DNA of 29,142 nt from JBDHTS01 sp044220535 (GCA_044220535.1 JBGAQU010000024.1:1-29142); one strand, 5' to 3'; positions 1-8,944 are shown, counted from the stretch's first letter. A program made the numbers and translations. The notes: generated from the letters alone by a model not told the origin.

Positions 1-76
1 AGCCTGTATCTGCAAGCATTTGCTGAAATTCTGCTTCCTGAGCATCATTGAAGGTAATTTTGAGTTCTTTTGCCAT
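1..76 (-). CDS. Small unknown protein, C-terminus cut by window edge
   Basis: An ATG at 76 on the minus strand is preceded by a good ribosome binding site (AGGAGA, about 7 bases upstream). It opens a reading frame that begins MAKELKITFNDAQEAEFQQM and runs off the left edge after 25 codons without a stop. The visible residues are charged and probably helical. No family can be recognised from so short a piece. The clean start, the binding site and a plausible promoter upstream make it likely to be a real gene. Confidence 0.6.
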   Translation of the reverse strand, partial: MAKELKITFNDAQEAEFQQMLADTG

Positions 77-105
77 TCGTTTTCTCCTAGAGATGTATAG
101 CTATT

Positions 106-133
106 CTTATAGCAAATTGAAATACTTTAACAA
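106..133 (-). promoter_or_regulatory. Candidate sigma70-type promoter for the gene starting at 76
   Basis: Read on the minus strand, TTGTTA (133-128) and TATAAG (111-106) are separated by 16 bases. Transcription would begin near 99 and leave a leader of about 23 bases carrying the AGGAGA binding site. The region is AT-rich and lies between two co-oriented genes. Pattern match only. Confidence 0.4.
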
Positions 134-170
134 GCTTAAAATATTTGGTCATAATACTGATAAAAAGCAT

Positions 171-878
171 TTAAAGGCTGATCAAACTTAAGGCGGCGCA
201 AACGGCGGTTTCGCTGCGCAAGATTCGGGGGCCGAGGCTGACCGGGCGGATAAAATCCAGGCTGTTCAAAAACGCCGTTTCGCTTTCTGTAAAACCACCT
301 TCGGGGCCGATTAAGATGGCGTGGGCGGTTTCTGTTTTAAGTGGCTGCGCGTCATGGCGCTCGATACAGGCTAGGATCGTTTCGCCTGTCCAGAATTGGG
401 GTAGATCTTCCAATTTTTGCAGCGGCGAAAGGACTGGGATATCCATCCGTTCGCATTGTTCTGCCGCTTCCACGATTTGCAGGCGGAGGCGATCTTCGTT
501 CAATACGCGGATCTCCGTGTTCTGGGTAATGATCGGGTGTAAATGCGTTGCGCCCAGTTCCACCGCTTTTTCTATCAGGAAATCCAGCCGCGCCTTTTTA
601 ATTGGCGCGAAAAACAGGTGAATGGAGAAGATGGTATCTTGCTGCGGCCGGATCAGGGTTTCGCAGCGCGCCGTGACGGATTTTTTATCGACGCTGTCCA
701 GCACGGCCCTGTATTCGCCGTCCCGCCCGTTAAACAGCCGCAAGCCATCGCCCGGTGACTGGCGCAATACATTGCGCAGGTAATGCGCCTGCGCTTCCGG
801 GAAGGCCAGGGTTTGACCGGGCTGCAAATCCCTGTCTACATACAGGCGGGGCAATTTTTTGAATGCGATGTGATCCAT
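171..878 (-). CDS. rsmE: 16S rRNA (uracil-1498-N3)-methyltransferase RsmE
   Basis: RsmE methylates N3 of U1498 in 16S rRNA of the assembled 30S subunit, using S-adenosylmethionine. From the ATG at 878 the protein has 235 residues, normal for the family. The N-terminal part (LPRLYVD, then HYLRNVLR) matches the PUA-like RNA-binding domain. The C-terminal half carries the SPOUT trefoil-knot signatures LIGPEGGFTESE and LGPRILRSETAVCAALSLI. The frame could extend to 917, but the extra 13 residues are not typical and would run well into ubiA, so 878 is preferred. That ATG interlocks with the ubiA ATG in a shared CATG, so the two divergent genes have no spacer. No strong ribosome binding site is visible in front of it. 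Confidence 0.93.
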   Translation of the reverse strand: MDHIAFKKLPRLYVDRDLQPGQTLAFPEAQAHYLRNVLRQSPGDGLRLFNGRDGEYRAVLDSVDKKSVTARCETLIRPQQDTIFSIHLFFAPIKKARLDFLIEKAVELGATHLHPIITQNTEIRVLNEDRLRLQIVEAAEQCERMDIPVLSPLQKLEDLPQFWTGETILACIERHDAQPLKTETAHAILIGPEGGFTESETAFLNSLDFIRPVSLGPRILRSETAVCAALSLISL

Positions 879-1815
879 GACCGATCCAGTGAATACCACG
901 ATCCACACGGATATCAAGCGCGACGGCTGGGTCGGCCGTTTTTTGCCCGCGTTTTTGCGCCCCTATGCCCTGCTGATGCGCCTCGACCGGCCCGTCGGTA
1001 TCTGGCTCTTATTGCTGCCCGGATGGTGGTCGATCGTGCTGGCCTCCGGCGGATTGCTGCACGGGTCGTGGCAGGCGCAGCGGCAGGAATGGCTGACGCT
1101 GGCCCTATTTGGTGCGGGCGCGGTTATCATGCGCGGGGCAGGGTGCATCATCAACGATCTGTGGGACAGGGATCTGGATAAGGGCGTGGCGCGCACGGCG
1201 CAAAGGCCGCTGGCTTCGGGTCAGGTTTCAACGAAGGCGGCGCTGATCTTTTTGTTTATTCTGTTATGCCTCGGTTTGTGCATTTTGCTGCAGTTGTCGC
1301 TGGTGACAATCTGCCTCGGGTTTTTAAGCCTGCCTTTTATTATCGCTTATCCGCTGATGAAGCGCATCACATGGTGGCCTCAGGCGTTTTTAGGCCTGAC
1401 GTTCAATTTCGGGGCGCTGATGGGGTGGTCAGCCGTGACGGGCGCGCTGGCCTGGCCTGCTTTCCTGCTCTATGCGGCGGGGTTTTTCTGGACGCTCGGC
1501 TATGACACAATCTATGCCGACCAGGATCTGGAAGACGACGCCGCCATGGGCATCAAGTCCAGTACCAGGCGGCTGGGTGCAAAAGCAAAGCCGTTTGTGG
1601 CGGGATGCTATGCAATATGCTGGATTTTGCTCGTACTGGCCATCGCTATAGCGGGGGGGAAAGCAATCGTCATCCTGCCGCTTCTTCTGGCGCTTTGGCA
1701 TATGGTCTGGCAGATCAGGAACTGGGACAGGGCAGACCCGGTCAGTGCTTTGGCCGTGTTCAAGAGCAACCGGGATTTTGGTTTAATTATATTCGCTGCT
1801 GCTGTTTTTTGTTGA
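877..1815 (+). CDS. ubiA: 4-hydroxybenzoate polyprenyltransferase UbiA
   Basis: UbiA is an inner-membrane prenyltransferase that attaches the polyprenyl tail to 4-hydroxybenzoate in ubiquinone synthesis. The 312 residues contain many hydrophobic segments. Two aspartate-rich motifs bind Mg-diphosphate: NDLWDRDLD at residues 93-101, followed by the typical ARTAQRPLASG, and YDTIYADQDLEDD in the second half. This order is diagnostic of the UbiA family, and the LDRPVGIWLLLLPGWW start region is typical of 4-hydroxybenzoate enzymes. The start at 877 shares CATG with rsmE on the other strand, so any promoter must lie within rsmE. No strong ribosome binding site is visible. The stop is TGA at 1813-1815. 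Confidence 0.94.
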   Translation: MTDPVNTTIHTDIKRDGWVGRFLPAFLRPYALLMRLDRPVGIWLLLLPGWWSIVLASGGLLHGSWQAQRQEWLTLALFGAGAVIMRGAGCIINDLWDRDLDKGVARTAQRPLASGQVSTKAALIFLFILLCLGLCILLQLSLVTICLGFLSLPFIIAYPLMKRITWWPQAFLGLTFNFGALMGWSAVTGALAWPAFLLYAAGFFWTLGYDTIYADQDLEDDAAMGIKSSTRRLGAKAKPFVAGCYAICWILLVLAIAIAGGKAIVILPLLLALWHMVWQIRNWDRADPVSALAVFKSNRDFGLIIFAAAVFC

Positions 1816-1841
1816 TTTAGCGGAAAAATTTTTTCTAATAT
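1812..1841 (+). promoter_or_regulatory. Candidate promoter for the usg-like gene
   Basis: TTGATT (1812-1817) and TAATAT (1836-1841) are spaced by 18 bases, overlap the ubiA stop, and lie about 40 bases upstream of the usg-like start in an AT-rich stretch. Pattern match only. Confidence 0.35.
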
Positions 1842-1880
1842 CTGGAAAATTATGAACAGAGTGCAAAGACGGGAGACGAT

Positions 1881-2213
1881 ATGAGCAAGAAAATTCCTTT
1901 GATTGGCGAGCAGTTTCTAATTGCCGCTAATCCACGTATGGAAAAAGCGGCGATCCAGAGAGCGCATATGCTAGGAGGTTACCAGCTTATCCTTGCCAAT
2001 ATTCTTTATCATATGCCAGACCATCCAAATCTCCTGCAGGCATTTTTATGGCAAACATATGATCTTAAGCCGCAATATCCGGAACTCAGAAAATTCTTAA
2101 ATTTTTGGGAAAATAACCTGGACGGAAAACTTCATTCGGTTGAGGTTGCGGGTAAGCAGCTGATCGGCCCAAGTGAAATACGTTATGCACTGGCTGATTT
2201 TTCCATAAACTGA
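1881..2213 (+). CDS. Usg-family protein
   Basis: This 110-residue protein matches the Usg family, small proteins of Alphaproteobacteria first noted beside tryptophan genes and without a settled function. The signature is in the middle: GYQLILANILYHMPDHPNLLQ, then AFLWQTYDLKPQYPELRKF, then LNFWENNLDGKLHSVEVA. About 30 extra residues precede the usual family start, so it is slightly long. A purine-rich binding site (GGGAGA) stands just before the ATG at 1881. The neighbouring flavoprotein follows after about 11 bases, so the two are probably co-transcribed and perhaps translationally coupled. Family recognition is from remembered sequence similarity. Confidence 0.82.
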   Translation: MSKKIPLIGEQFLIAANPRMEKAAIQRAHMLGGYQLILANILYHMPDHPNLLQAFLWQTYDLKPQYPELRKFLNFWENNLDGKLHSVEVAGKQLIGPSEIRYALADFSIN

Positions 2214-2224
2214 CAGGTGTAAAT

Positions 2225-3412
2225 CTGAACAGTTCCCCAAGGGATCATGACATCCTTATCATCGGCGCAGGCGCCGCAGGGCTGATGTGCGCGATTGAGG
2301 CCGGGAAGCGCGGGCGGCGCGTTCTGGTTCTGGACCATGCGGACAAGCCGGGGGAGAAGATCCGGATTTCCGGCGGCGGGCGCTGTAATTTCACCAATCT
2401 GCATTGCGGGCCGAAGAATTTTCTTTCGCAGAACCTTCATTTTTGCAAATCGGCGCTGTCACGCTTTACGCAGCATGACTTTATCGCACTCGTCAATAAA
2501 CACGGCATTGCCTGGCATGAGAAAACGCTTGGGCAATTGTTCTGCGACGGGCGGTCGCAGCAGATTATCGATATGCTGCTGAAGGAATGTTCGGATGCGG
2601 GCGTCGATATCCGTTTGTCCACAACGGTGTCGTCCGTTGAGCCGGGATATGCGGTCAAAACGTCTGCGGGCGATTTTAAAGCGGATGCGCTGGTCATCGC
2701 TACGGGCGGGCCGTCCATTCCCAAAATGGGTGCGACCGGGTTTGCCTATGATGCAGCTCGCCAGTTTGGCCTAAATGTTATTTCACCCCGTCCTGCCCTG
2801 GTGCCGCTGACTTTCACGGATGACATGAAGGTGCTGACGCAAAGCCTGTCCGGCCTGTCAGTGGACCCTGCAAAGGCGTCGTGTGACGACACAACATTCC
2901 GTGAAGCGCTGTTGTTTACGCATCGAGGATTAAGCGGCCCCGCCATCCTGCAGATTTCATCCTACTGGCGCGAAGGGGAAGCGGTGGTCCTGGATCTTGC
3001 GCCGGACCAGGATATGCTCGCCATGCTGAAGAAAGCGCGTATGGATGCGCCGCGCCAGTTGCTGCAGACGATCCTGGCGCAGCATATCCCGTCCCGGCTG
3101 GCGGAGAGTGTTGTGCAGCGTTGCGGCCTGCCTGAAACCCGCATGGCCGATTTGTCGGACCTAAAACTGACACCGGTTGCCGGTCATATCAACCGCTGGC
3201 GCATTCTCCCCAATGGCAGTGAAGGGTTTCGGACGGCCGAGGTCACGCTGGGCGGGGTGGATACGGATGAATTGTCGTCGAAAACTTTCGAATCCCGCCA
3301 AACACCTGGCCTGTATTTTATCGGCGAAGCGGTCGATGTCACCGGCCATCTGGGCGGCCATAACTTCCAATGGGCCTGGAGTTCCGGCTGGGCTTGCGGG
3401 CAAAATATATAG
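2225..3412 (+). CDS. NAD(P)/FAD-dependent flavoprotein, HI0933/YhiN/BaiN family
   Basis: The protein is a two-domain flavoprotein of the HI0933 (YhiN, BaiN-like) family; members bind FAD, and most have no proven substrate. The N-terminal dinucleotide-binding motif ILIIGAGAAGLMCAIEA is encoded at 2252-2302, followed by GEKIRISGGGRCNFTN, the family's hallmark. The C-terminus has PGLYFIGEAVDVTGHLGGHNFQWAWSS, also diagnostic. The first ATG in frame (2285) would remove the GAGAAG FAD motif, so the true start is upstream. The frame is open back to a stop at 2195 and offers no ATG, GTG or TTG. CTG at 2225 has AGGTG (2215-2219) five bases upstream and gives 395 residues, the usual length. I therefore choose CTG; a sequencing error is the alternative. 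Confidence 0.88.
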   Translation: MNSSPRDHDILIIGAGAAGLMCAIEAGKRGRRVLVLDHADKPGEKIRISGGGRCNFTNLHCGPKNFLSQNLHFCKSALSRFTQHDFIALVNKHGIAWHEKTLGQLFCDGRSQQIIDMLLKECSDAGVDIRLSTTVSSVEPGYAVKTSAGDFKADALVIATGGPSIPKMGATGFAYDAARQFGLNVISPRPALVPLTFTDDMKVLTQSLSGLSVDPAKASCDDTTFREALLFTHRGLSGPAILQISSYWREGEAVVLDLAPDQDMLAMLKKARMDAPRQLLQTILAQHIPSRLAESVVQRCGLPETRMADLSDLKLTPVAGHINRWRILPNGSEGFRTAEVTLGGVDTDELSSKTFESRQTPGLYFIGEAVDVTGHLGGHNFQWAWSSGWACGQNI

Positions 3413-3515
3413 AAATTTCACATATTTGCAGGGAACTGTGGAAATTTCCGCGCATTGGTGGTATATATATTAACAATAGCTTAAAATTGAACCAGTAAAC
3501 GAAGGCAGACCTGCG

Positions 3516-3836
3516 TTGGATCTTGTTCCTCCAGTCACAGCCGGAATTTTCCCCCTCCAGCAGCGCAGTTTGCGCCGCCGGGTGGCGGATCCTGACGACC
3601 CCGCGAGCCATGATGGCCCGGATCGTGAAGACGGGGACGTCTCTTTGCGCCCCAATCCGACGATTGCCAATATCAATATGTTGCTGGAAATCCTGTCCGA
3701 GGCTGGGACGCCTGCGAATATGTCGGAACCTATCCGCGCCGTGACCAATCAAAGTCCTGCGCCCAAGCGCCGGAACGAAGACTATCAGAACACAAACGCG
3801 GACCGTGCCCAGGGCCGCTTCGATTTCACTGAATAA
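3516..3836 (+). CDS. Small proline/charge-rich unknown protein
   Basis: A 106-residue frame starting at TTG (3516) with a weak AAGG site upstream and ending at TAA 3834-3836, immediately abutting the stop of the convergent His-rich gene. The protein is hydrophilic, rich in Pro, Arg, Asp and Asn, with one short helical stretch (IANINMLLEILSEAG). It has no signal peptide or membrane segment. Codon use resembles the neighbouring genes, which supports coding, but there is no recognised family and the start is uncertain. It could be a divergent remnant. Confidence 0.45.
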   Translation: MDLVPPVTAGIFPLQQRSLRRRVADPDDPASHDGPDREDGDVSLRPNPTIANINMLLEILSEAGTPANMSEPIRAVTNQSPAPKRRNEDYQNTNADRAQGRFDFTE

Positions 3837-4064
3837 TCAGCAGCATCCGCCTTTAGGATCCGTGCAATTGCCGTCTTCATCATGGTCGTGGTCATGATGG
3901 CTGTGGTCGTGGTGATGATGCCCGTGATCGTGGCCGCAGCAGCTGCCGTCATCCTTGTGGACATGGCCGCCCGTCAGGAAGGAAAATCCTCCGCCCGATG
4001 CCAGGGGCATGGTGGTGGAGCCGAGAAGGCCTTTTTTCATCCAGTTGTTTTTACCGCTCATCAC
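3837..4064 (-). CDS. Small protein with histidine-rich metal-binding tail
   Basis: A 75-residue protein with two parts. Residues 1-30 are basic, then glycine-rich (KKGLLGSTT, ASGGGFSF). The second half alternates His, Asp and Gly (for example GHDHGHHHHDHSHHDHDHD) and ends with CTDPKGGCC, with a further CC pair before the His run. Such tails bind Zn, Ni, Co or Cu in metallochaperones and storage peptides; which metal cannot be told here. The start at 4064 has AAGGA about seven bases upstream; a second ATG follows immediately. It lies 70 bases downstream of gdh on the same strand. No transporter or known metal regulator is adjacent. Confidence 0.75.
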   Translation of the reverse strand: MMSGKNNWMKKGLLGSTTMPLASGGGFSFLTGGHVHKDDGSCCGHDHGHHHHDHSHHDHDHDEDGNCTDPKGGCC

Positions 4065-4134
4065 GCAATCCTTTATTCGGTTGTGTTCCGTCCCATATAC
4101 AGCCTGTCGCGATGCTTTCGCAACAAAAACAAAC

Positions 4135-7100
4135 TTATTCGCCGGTCAGGCTTCGCAGCTTCTGCTCCGCCATGATCAGCATCGCCATGTCCAGCGTGCC
4201 GGCCTGGTAAAGGTCGGCGATCATCGGTTCCAGTTGTTTGGCCTGTTGAGACTTTGTTTCGGCCCAGCGTTCCACAATGCCTGCTTGCGGCTTTGTCTTG
4301 CCGCTGGCTTTTTCAGCCTTTGAGGTTTGTTTCAGGATTTTCGCGGCGAGGCCGGACTGGATGTTGTGGAACTGTTCCACCAGCCCGATCATGGCATCGG
4401 CGGTCCAGCGGTCGTTGGCGGGCATGATGCGCGCCTGCTGGCGCAGCCAGGGCAGGCGGAAATGGTCGCCCGTCTCGTAATAGGTGCGGGCAGTCACGGG
4501 GATGTCCGATCCTGAATCGCGGGCGATACGCAGAATGTCGCAGGCCGCGCCCAAAGCCGGGATGACGGACAGGCGTTTGGCCAGGTTCTTCGGCAGGCCT
4601 TCCTTCACCCCATTTTCGTACCGCGTGCTGATGGTGTTGGCGAGGTCCGGCGTGGCGACGGCTTCCAGATTGTCCTGCAAACTCTTGATGCCCGCGCCAT
4701 AATCACGCATTTCGCGGCTGATATCGGGTTCACGGCCGAGGCGCGTCAGGAACCAGATGACTTCACGCTCGACCATGTGGCTGATCTCGGACAAAGCGCG
4801 CAGTTGCGTGGAGGCTGGGACTTTGGTGTCCAGCGCTTCAATCTCCGCCCACAAAGATGCCAAGCCAAAGGCTTCGCGCACGATCAGCCAGGCGCGCGCC
4901 ACGTTCGCGGAACTTGCGCCCGTCTTGTTCATGACGGATTTTACAAAGGTTGGGCCCATGCGGTTGACGGTCTCGCTGGCCAAAGCCGTCGCGACGATTT
5001 CACGGCGCAGGCGATGCTGGCGGATTTCGTCGATGTATTTTTTGCGCAGGGCTGTCGGAAAATAGTCGACCAGCCAGTTTTCGACATCCTTGTTGTCCGG
5101 GATGTCTGTGCCGAGCAGGTCCTCGGTAAACAGGATCTTGGCATAGGCCAGCAGCACGCTCAGCTCCGGCCTGGTCAGTCCCTTGTCCTGCCCTTTGCGT
5201 TTCCTGATGGTCTCATCATCCGGCAGGCCTTCCAGCTTACGGCTGAGATTGGAATGGCGCTCCAGGTCGCGGATAAAGCCGATATGCAGCGGAATGTTAT
5301 TGACCGCATGCATTTCGGCAAGGCTCAGGCCTTGGGTCTGCTGGTAATTGTCGCGCAGGACCAAAGCCGCCACTTCTTCCGTCATGGATTGCAACAGGGT
5401 GTTGCGTTTTTTTGTGGTCATGGACGAATCTTTTTCCATGATTGCGGTTGTCAGGATCTTGATATTGACCTCATGATCCGACGTATCGACGCCCGCCGAA
5501 TTGTCGATAAAGTCCGTATTCAGGCGTTTGCCGTCCAGCGCCATTTCGACGCGGGCCAGCTGGGTGATGGCCATGTTCGCGCCTTCGCCGATGACTTTGG
5601 CGCGGATATCGTGGCCGTTAACGCGCAGCGCGTCATTGCCTTTATCGCTGACATCATTGTGGCTTTCGGTTGTCGCCTTGATATAGGTGCCGATGCCGCC
5701 GAAAAACAGAAGGTCGGTGCGGGCGCGAAGGAGCGCCTGGATCAGTTCGGCAGGCGTGACGGATTGGGCCTGGATATCGAAACGCGCGCGGATTTCAGGC
5801 GTCAGGGCCAGGCTTTTTTCACTGCGGTTGAAAATGCGGCCGCCTTTGGACAGTTTTTTGGTATCGTAATGGTCCCAGCCTTTGACTTCTTGGAACAGCC
5901 GTTGCCGTTCGGCGAAGCTGACCGCCGGGTTCGGATCGGGGTCGCAGACGATATGGACATGGTTGAACGCGCCGACCATGCGGATCTGGTTCGATTGCAG
6001 CAATCCGTTGCCGAACACGTCGCCCGCCATATCGCCGACGCCGATTGTGTCGAAAGGCTGGCTCTGCGTATCGTGGTTTATTTCACGGAAATGGCGCTTT
6101 ACTGATTCCCACGCGCCGCGCGCGGTGATGCCCATGCCCTTATGGTCATACCCGGCGGAGCCGCCGGAGGCGAAAGCATCGCCCAGCCAGTGGCCGTATT
6201 CCAGGCTGATGCCGTTGGCGATGTCAGAGAAAGTTGCGGTGCCTTTATCGGCTGCGACGACCAGATAGGGATCATCCGCATCCAGCCGCACGACGTTTTT
6301 CGGCGGCACGATTTTCGTACCCTTGCGGTTGTCGGTAATGTCGAGAAGCCCGCGGATCAAAATTTTATAACATTCGATTCCTTCCTTCTGGAATGCTTCG
6401 CGCCCGCCCGTCGACGGCGGATTTTTAACAACGAAGCCGCCTTTCGCGCCCATCGGCACGATCACGGAATTCTTCACCTGCTGCGCTTTCATCAGGCCCA
6501 GCACTTCGGTGCGGAAATCCTCATGCCGGTCGGACCAGCGTATGCCGCCGCGCGCGATCCAGTCCATGCGCAGATGGATGCCTTCCATGCGCGGGCTATA
6601 GACAAAAATCTCGCGGAACGGTTTCGGGTCGGGCAGGAAGGTAATCGCGCGGCTGTCGAGTTTCAGGGACAGATAGGTTTTATGTTTCCCTTGCGCATCC
6701 GATTGAAAGAAATTGGTGCGTAGCGTCGATTTCACCAGAAGCATGGCGGCCCGTAAGATGCGGTCGATATCCAGCGACACGACTTTTTCCAGCAGTACTT
6801 CGATAGCTGCTTCCGCTTTCTTTGCTGCCTGTTCGCGCCCCTTTATTTGTGCAGGCGACAGGCGGGCATGGAACAGATCGGTCAGGCGCTGGCTGATCTC
6901 CGCGTTCTGGGTCAAAGCGCGTTCGATATAGCGCGTGCCGAACGGGTATTGCGCCTGGCGCAGGTAACGCACATAGGCGCGCAGAATCTGCACATTGTGC
7001 CATTCCATGCCGGCCTGGGTAACCAGTTCGTTCAGAGAATCGTTTTCAACCTCGCCGTACCAGATGCCTTCCAGCGCGGATTCGAATTTCTGCTTGATCG

Positions 7101-8883
7101 CGGGCAGGTTGACGGGCGGGCGGGTGACATCCGCCGTCATCAGGAAGTCATGAATCCAGACCGTGTCCAGCGACCCCGCCGGGCTGACCTCGAACGGCAG
7201 TTCGGAAATGACTTTCAGGCCCATGTTTTCCAGCACGGGCAGGGCGTCCGACAGAATAATCGGCTGGCTGCGGCTATAGATTTTCAGGCGCAGCTGGTGC
7301 GCGTCACAGCTTTTATCCTGATACAGATCAAGCGCGAAGCGCGGGTTCGCCAGCGCCTGTTCGATCTTGATGATGTCGTAAATCGTCTGCTTGGGTTCGT
7401 ACCGGTCGCCATAGGCGGCGGGGAAAGCCTGGCCGTAACGCGCGGCATAGCCCGCGATCAAAGATTCATCGTTATAGGCGGCGCGCAGCGCGTCATGCAG
7501 GCGTTCGCTCCACAGGCGCCCGGCATCCTGCAGTTTTTTCTCAATCGCGTCTTCCTGTTGCGGCTTTGGCAGGGGTTTGCCGGTATGGACGATGAACATG
7601 ACGCGCGCCAGCGGCGAATCGTCCAGCGTCGTATAAAAATTGCTGCAGACCCCGCCAAGTTCGCGTTCCAGGATCGATTGCATGGTGATGCGCAGGCGCG
7701 TGTCGTATCGGTCGCGCGGGACATAGACCAGGCACGAAATGTAGCGCCCGAACGGATCGGGACGCGTATAGAGCGCAATGCGATGCCGTTCCTGCAGCTG
7801 CAGAATACTGAGAGCGGTTTCCAGCAGATCGTCTTCGGTGATCTGGAACAATTCATCGCGCGGATATTTTTCCAGGATATGGCGCAGGGCCTTGTAATCA
7901 TGGCTGCCCGGCTGGAAACCGGAACGCTGGGTGATGGTATCGGCCTTCAGGCGGAGGTAAGGCACATCCTGGATGCTGCGCGAATAGGTGACGGATGTGA
8001 ACAGGCCGACAAACAGGCATTCGCCGTTCAACTGCCCGTTCTTATCGTATTGCTTGACAGTGACGGCATCCAGCGGCACGGCGCGGTGGACGGTCGAACG
8101 GCGTTCCAGTTTGGATACGGTCAGCGGCGGCAGGCTGAGGCGCATCTTCTCCTGCGCAGGCGTGAGGTTTTCGGCGTAGCCGCCGATATAATCCGGATGG
8201 ATTTCGTCGTTCAGGACACCAAGGCCGGAGCCTTTGACGACCGTGCGTTTGATCACGCCGTCTTTCTTCTCGTATTTATAGGCGCGGAAGCCCAGCAGGG
8301 TGAAATTGTCGCGGTACAGATAATCCAGGAAGGCCAGATATTCCTGCGTTTTGCCGTTGCCGGACAGGCCTTTCTGGCAATCTTTCAGGCGGTCTTTCAT
8401 GGCGGGCCAGTCACGGGTGGCCACGCGCACATCGTTCAGGACGCGCAGCAAATCGTCTTCCAGCGTTTCCGCTTTATCCCCCGGGATTGTACCCTGCAAT
8501 TCAATGTGCATATGCGATTGCGCGATTTTGCCGATATGCACAATAGGGTGCAGCAAAACCTGGATCAGGCGATAATGGGCGGTCAGTTCCGCCGCGATCG
8601 AATCAACCAGGAAAGACGTATCATCGCTGACAATATCGATGGCTGTGCGCTGCGCGTCCGCCCCCGTGCCGCCCGTGCGCACTGTATAGATTTTAATCGC
8701 CGGCTTGCCGGACTTGCGCTTCTGCGACATGTCCCAGTGGTTCTGCACCGCCTGTTTCAGGATGGCGGGGTCGACCATTTCCAGATCTTCCTCAGGAATC
8801 TTTTCACAGAATACGGTCTGAAATTTGTTCAGCGTATCCGGCGATGCCAGGGTGCCGGAACGGTCTTTTTTGCTGGAGGACAT
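4135..8883 (-). CDS. gdhB: NAD-dependent glutamate dehydrogenase, large (about 180 kDa) class
   Basis: This enzyme converts glutamate and NAD+ to 2-oxoglutarate, ammonium and NADH, a main catabolic entry for amino acids in many Proteobacteria. From ATG 8883 it has 1,582 residues, the usual size for the large class. The catalytic core is recognisable in the middle: RMDWIARGGIRWSDR, then DFRTEVLGLMKAQQ, then VPMGAKGG holding the conserved lysine, followed by a dinucleotide-binding region with FGNGLLQS and VIGEGANM. The long N-terminal part carries the ACT-like regulatory region of this class, and the C-terminus is helical. A TTG at 8898 would add five residues; neither start has a strong binding site. 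Upstream lies a 14-base palindrome and the divergent prepilin operon. The symbol follows common usage; gdh2 is also used. Confidence 0.95.
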   Translation of the reverse strand: MSSSKKDRSGTLASPDTLNKFQTVFCEKIPEEDLEMVDPAILKQAVQNHWDMSQKRKSGKPAIKIYTVRTGGTGADAQRTAIDIVSDDTSFLVDSIAAELTAHYRLIQVLLHPIVHIGKIAQSHMHIELQGTIPGDKAETLEDDLLRVLNDVRVATRDWPAMKDRLKDCQKGLSGNGKTQEYLAFLDYLYRDNFTLLGFRAYKYEKKDGVIKRTVVKGSGLGVLNDEIHPDYIGGYAENLTPAQEKMRLSLPPLTVSKLERRSTVHRAVPLDAVTVKQYDKNGQLNGECLFVGLFTSVTYSRSIQDVPYLRLKADTITQRSGFQPGSHDYKALRHILEKYPRDELFQITEDDLLETALSILQLQERHRIALYTRPDPFGRYISCLVYVPRDRYDTRLRITMQSILERELGGVCSNFYTTLDDSPLARVMFIVHTGKPLPKPQQEDAIEKKLQDAGRLWSERLHDALRAAYNDESLIAGYAARYGQAFPAAYGDRYEPKQTIYDIIKIEQALANPRFALDLYQDKSCDAHQLRLKIYSRSQPIILSDALPVLENMGLKVISELPFEVSPAGSLDTVWIHDFLMTADVTRPPVNLPAIKQKFESALEGIWYGEVENDSLNELVTQAGMEWHNVQILRAYVRYLRQAQYPFGTRYIERALTQNAEISQRLTDLFHARLSPAQIKGREQAAKKAEAAIEVLLEKVVSLDIDRILRAAMLLVKSTLRTNFFQSDAQGKHKTYLSLKLDSRAITFLPDPKPFREIFVYSPRMEGIHLRMDWIARGGIRWSDRHEDFRTEVLGLMKAQQVKNSVIVPMGAKGGFVVKNPPSTGGREAFQKEGIECYKILIRGLLDITDNRKGTKIVPPKNVVRLDADDPYLVVAADKGTATFSDIANGISLEYGHWLGDAFASGGSAGYDHKGMGITARGAWESVKRHFREINHDTQSQPFDTIGVGDMAGDVFGNGLLQSNQIRMVGAFNHVHIVCDPDPNPAVSFAERQRLFQEVKGWDHYDTKKLSKGGRIFNRSEKSLALTPEIRARFDIQAQSVTPAELIQALLRARTDLLFFGGIGTYIKATTESHNDVSDKGNDALRVNGHDIRAKVIGEGANMAITQLARVEMALDGKRLNTDFIDNSAGVDTSDHEVNIKILTTAIMEKDSSMTTKKRNTLLQSMTEEVAALVLRDNYQQTQGLSLAEMHAVNNIPLHIGFIRDLERHSNLSRKLEGLPDDETIRKRKGQDKGLTRPELSVLLAYAKILFTEDLLGTDIPDNKDVENWLVDYFPTALRKKYIDEIRQHRLRREIVATALASETVNRMGPTFVKSVMNKTGASSANVARAWLIVREAFGLASLWAEIEALDTKVPASTQLRALSEISHMVEREVIWFLTRLGREPDISREMRDYGAGIKSLQDNLEAVATPDLANTISTRYENGVKEGLPKNLAKRLSVIPALGAACDILRIARDSGSDIPVTARTYYETGDHFRLPWLRQQARIMPANDRWTADAMIGLVEQFHNIQSGLAAKILKQTSKAEKASGKTKPQAGIVERWAETKSQQAKQLEPMIADLYQAGTLDMAMLIMAEQKLRSLTGE

Positions 8884-8930
8884 GACCGGAATACTCAAAA
8901 GGGTTCTTTTAACGCGCGCCGAAAGACAAG

Positions 8931-8944
8931 TTAAATCGATTTAA
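8931..8944. promoter_or_regulatory. 14-base perfect palindrome upstream of gdh, possible operator
   Basis: TTAAATCGATTTAA is a perfect inverted repeat 47 bases upstream of the gdh ATG, in the divergent region shared with the prepilin operon. Its size and place fit a dimeric regulator site, but no regulator gene is nearby and AT-rich palindromes also arise by chance. Confidence 0.3.

Noticed and set aside
4777..8934. Long plus-strand reading frames opposite the glutamate dehydrogenase gene (4777-6105 and 6847-8934)
   Set aside because: They are antisense frames of a clearly conserved enzyme in a GC-rich region and show no family motifs of their own.
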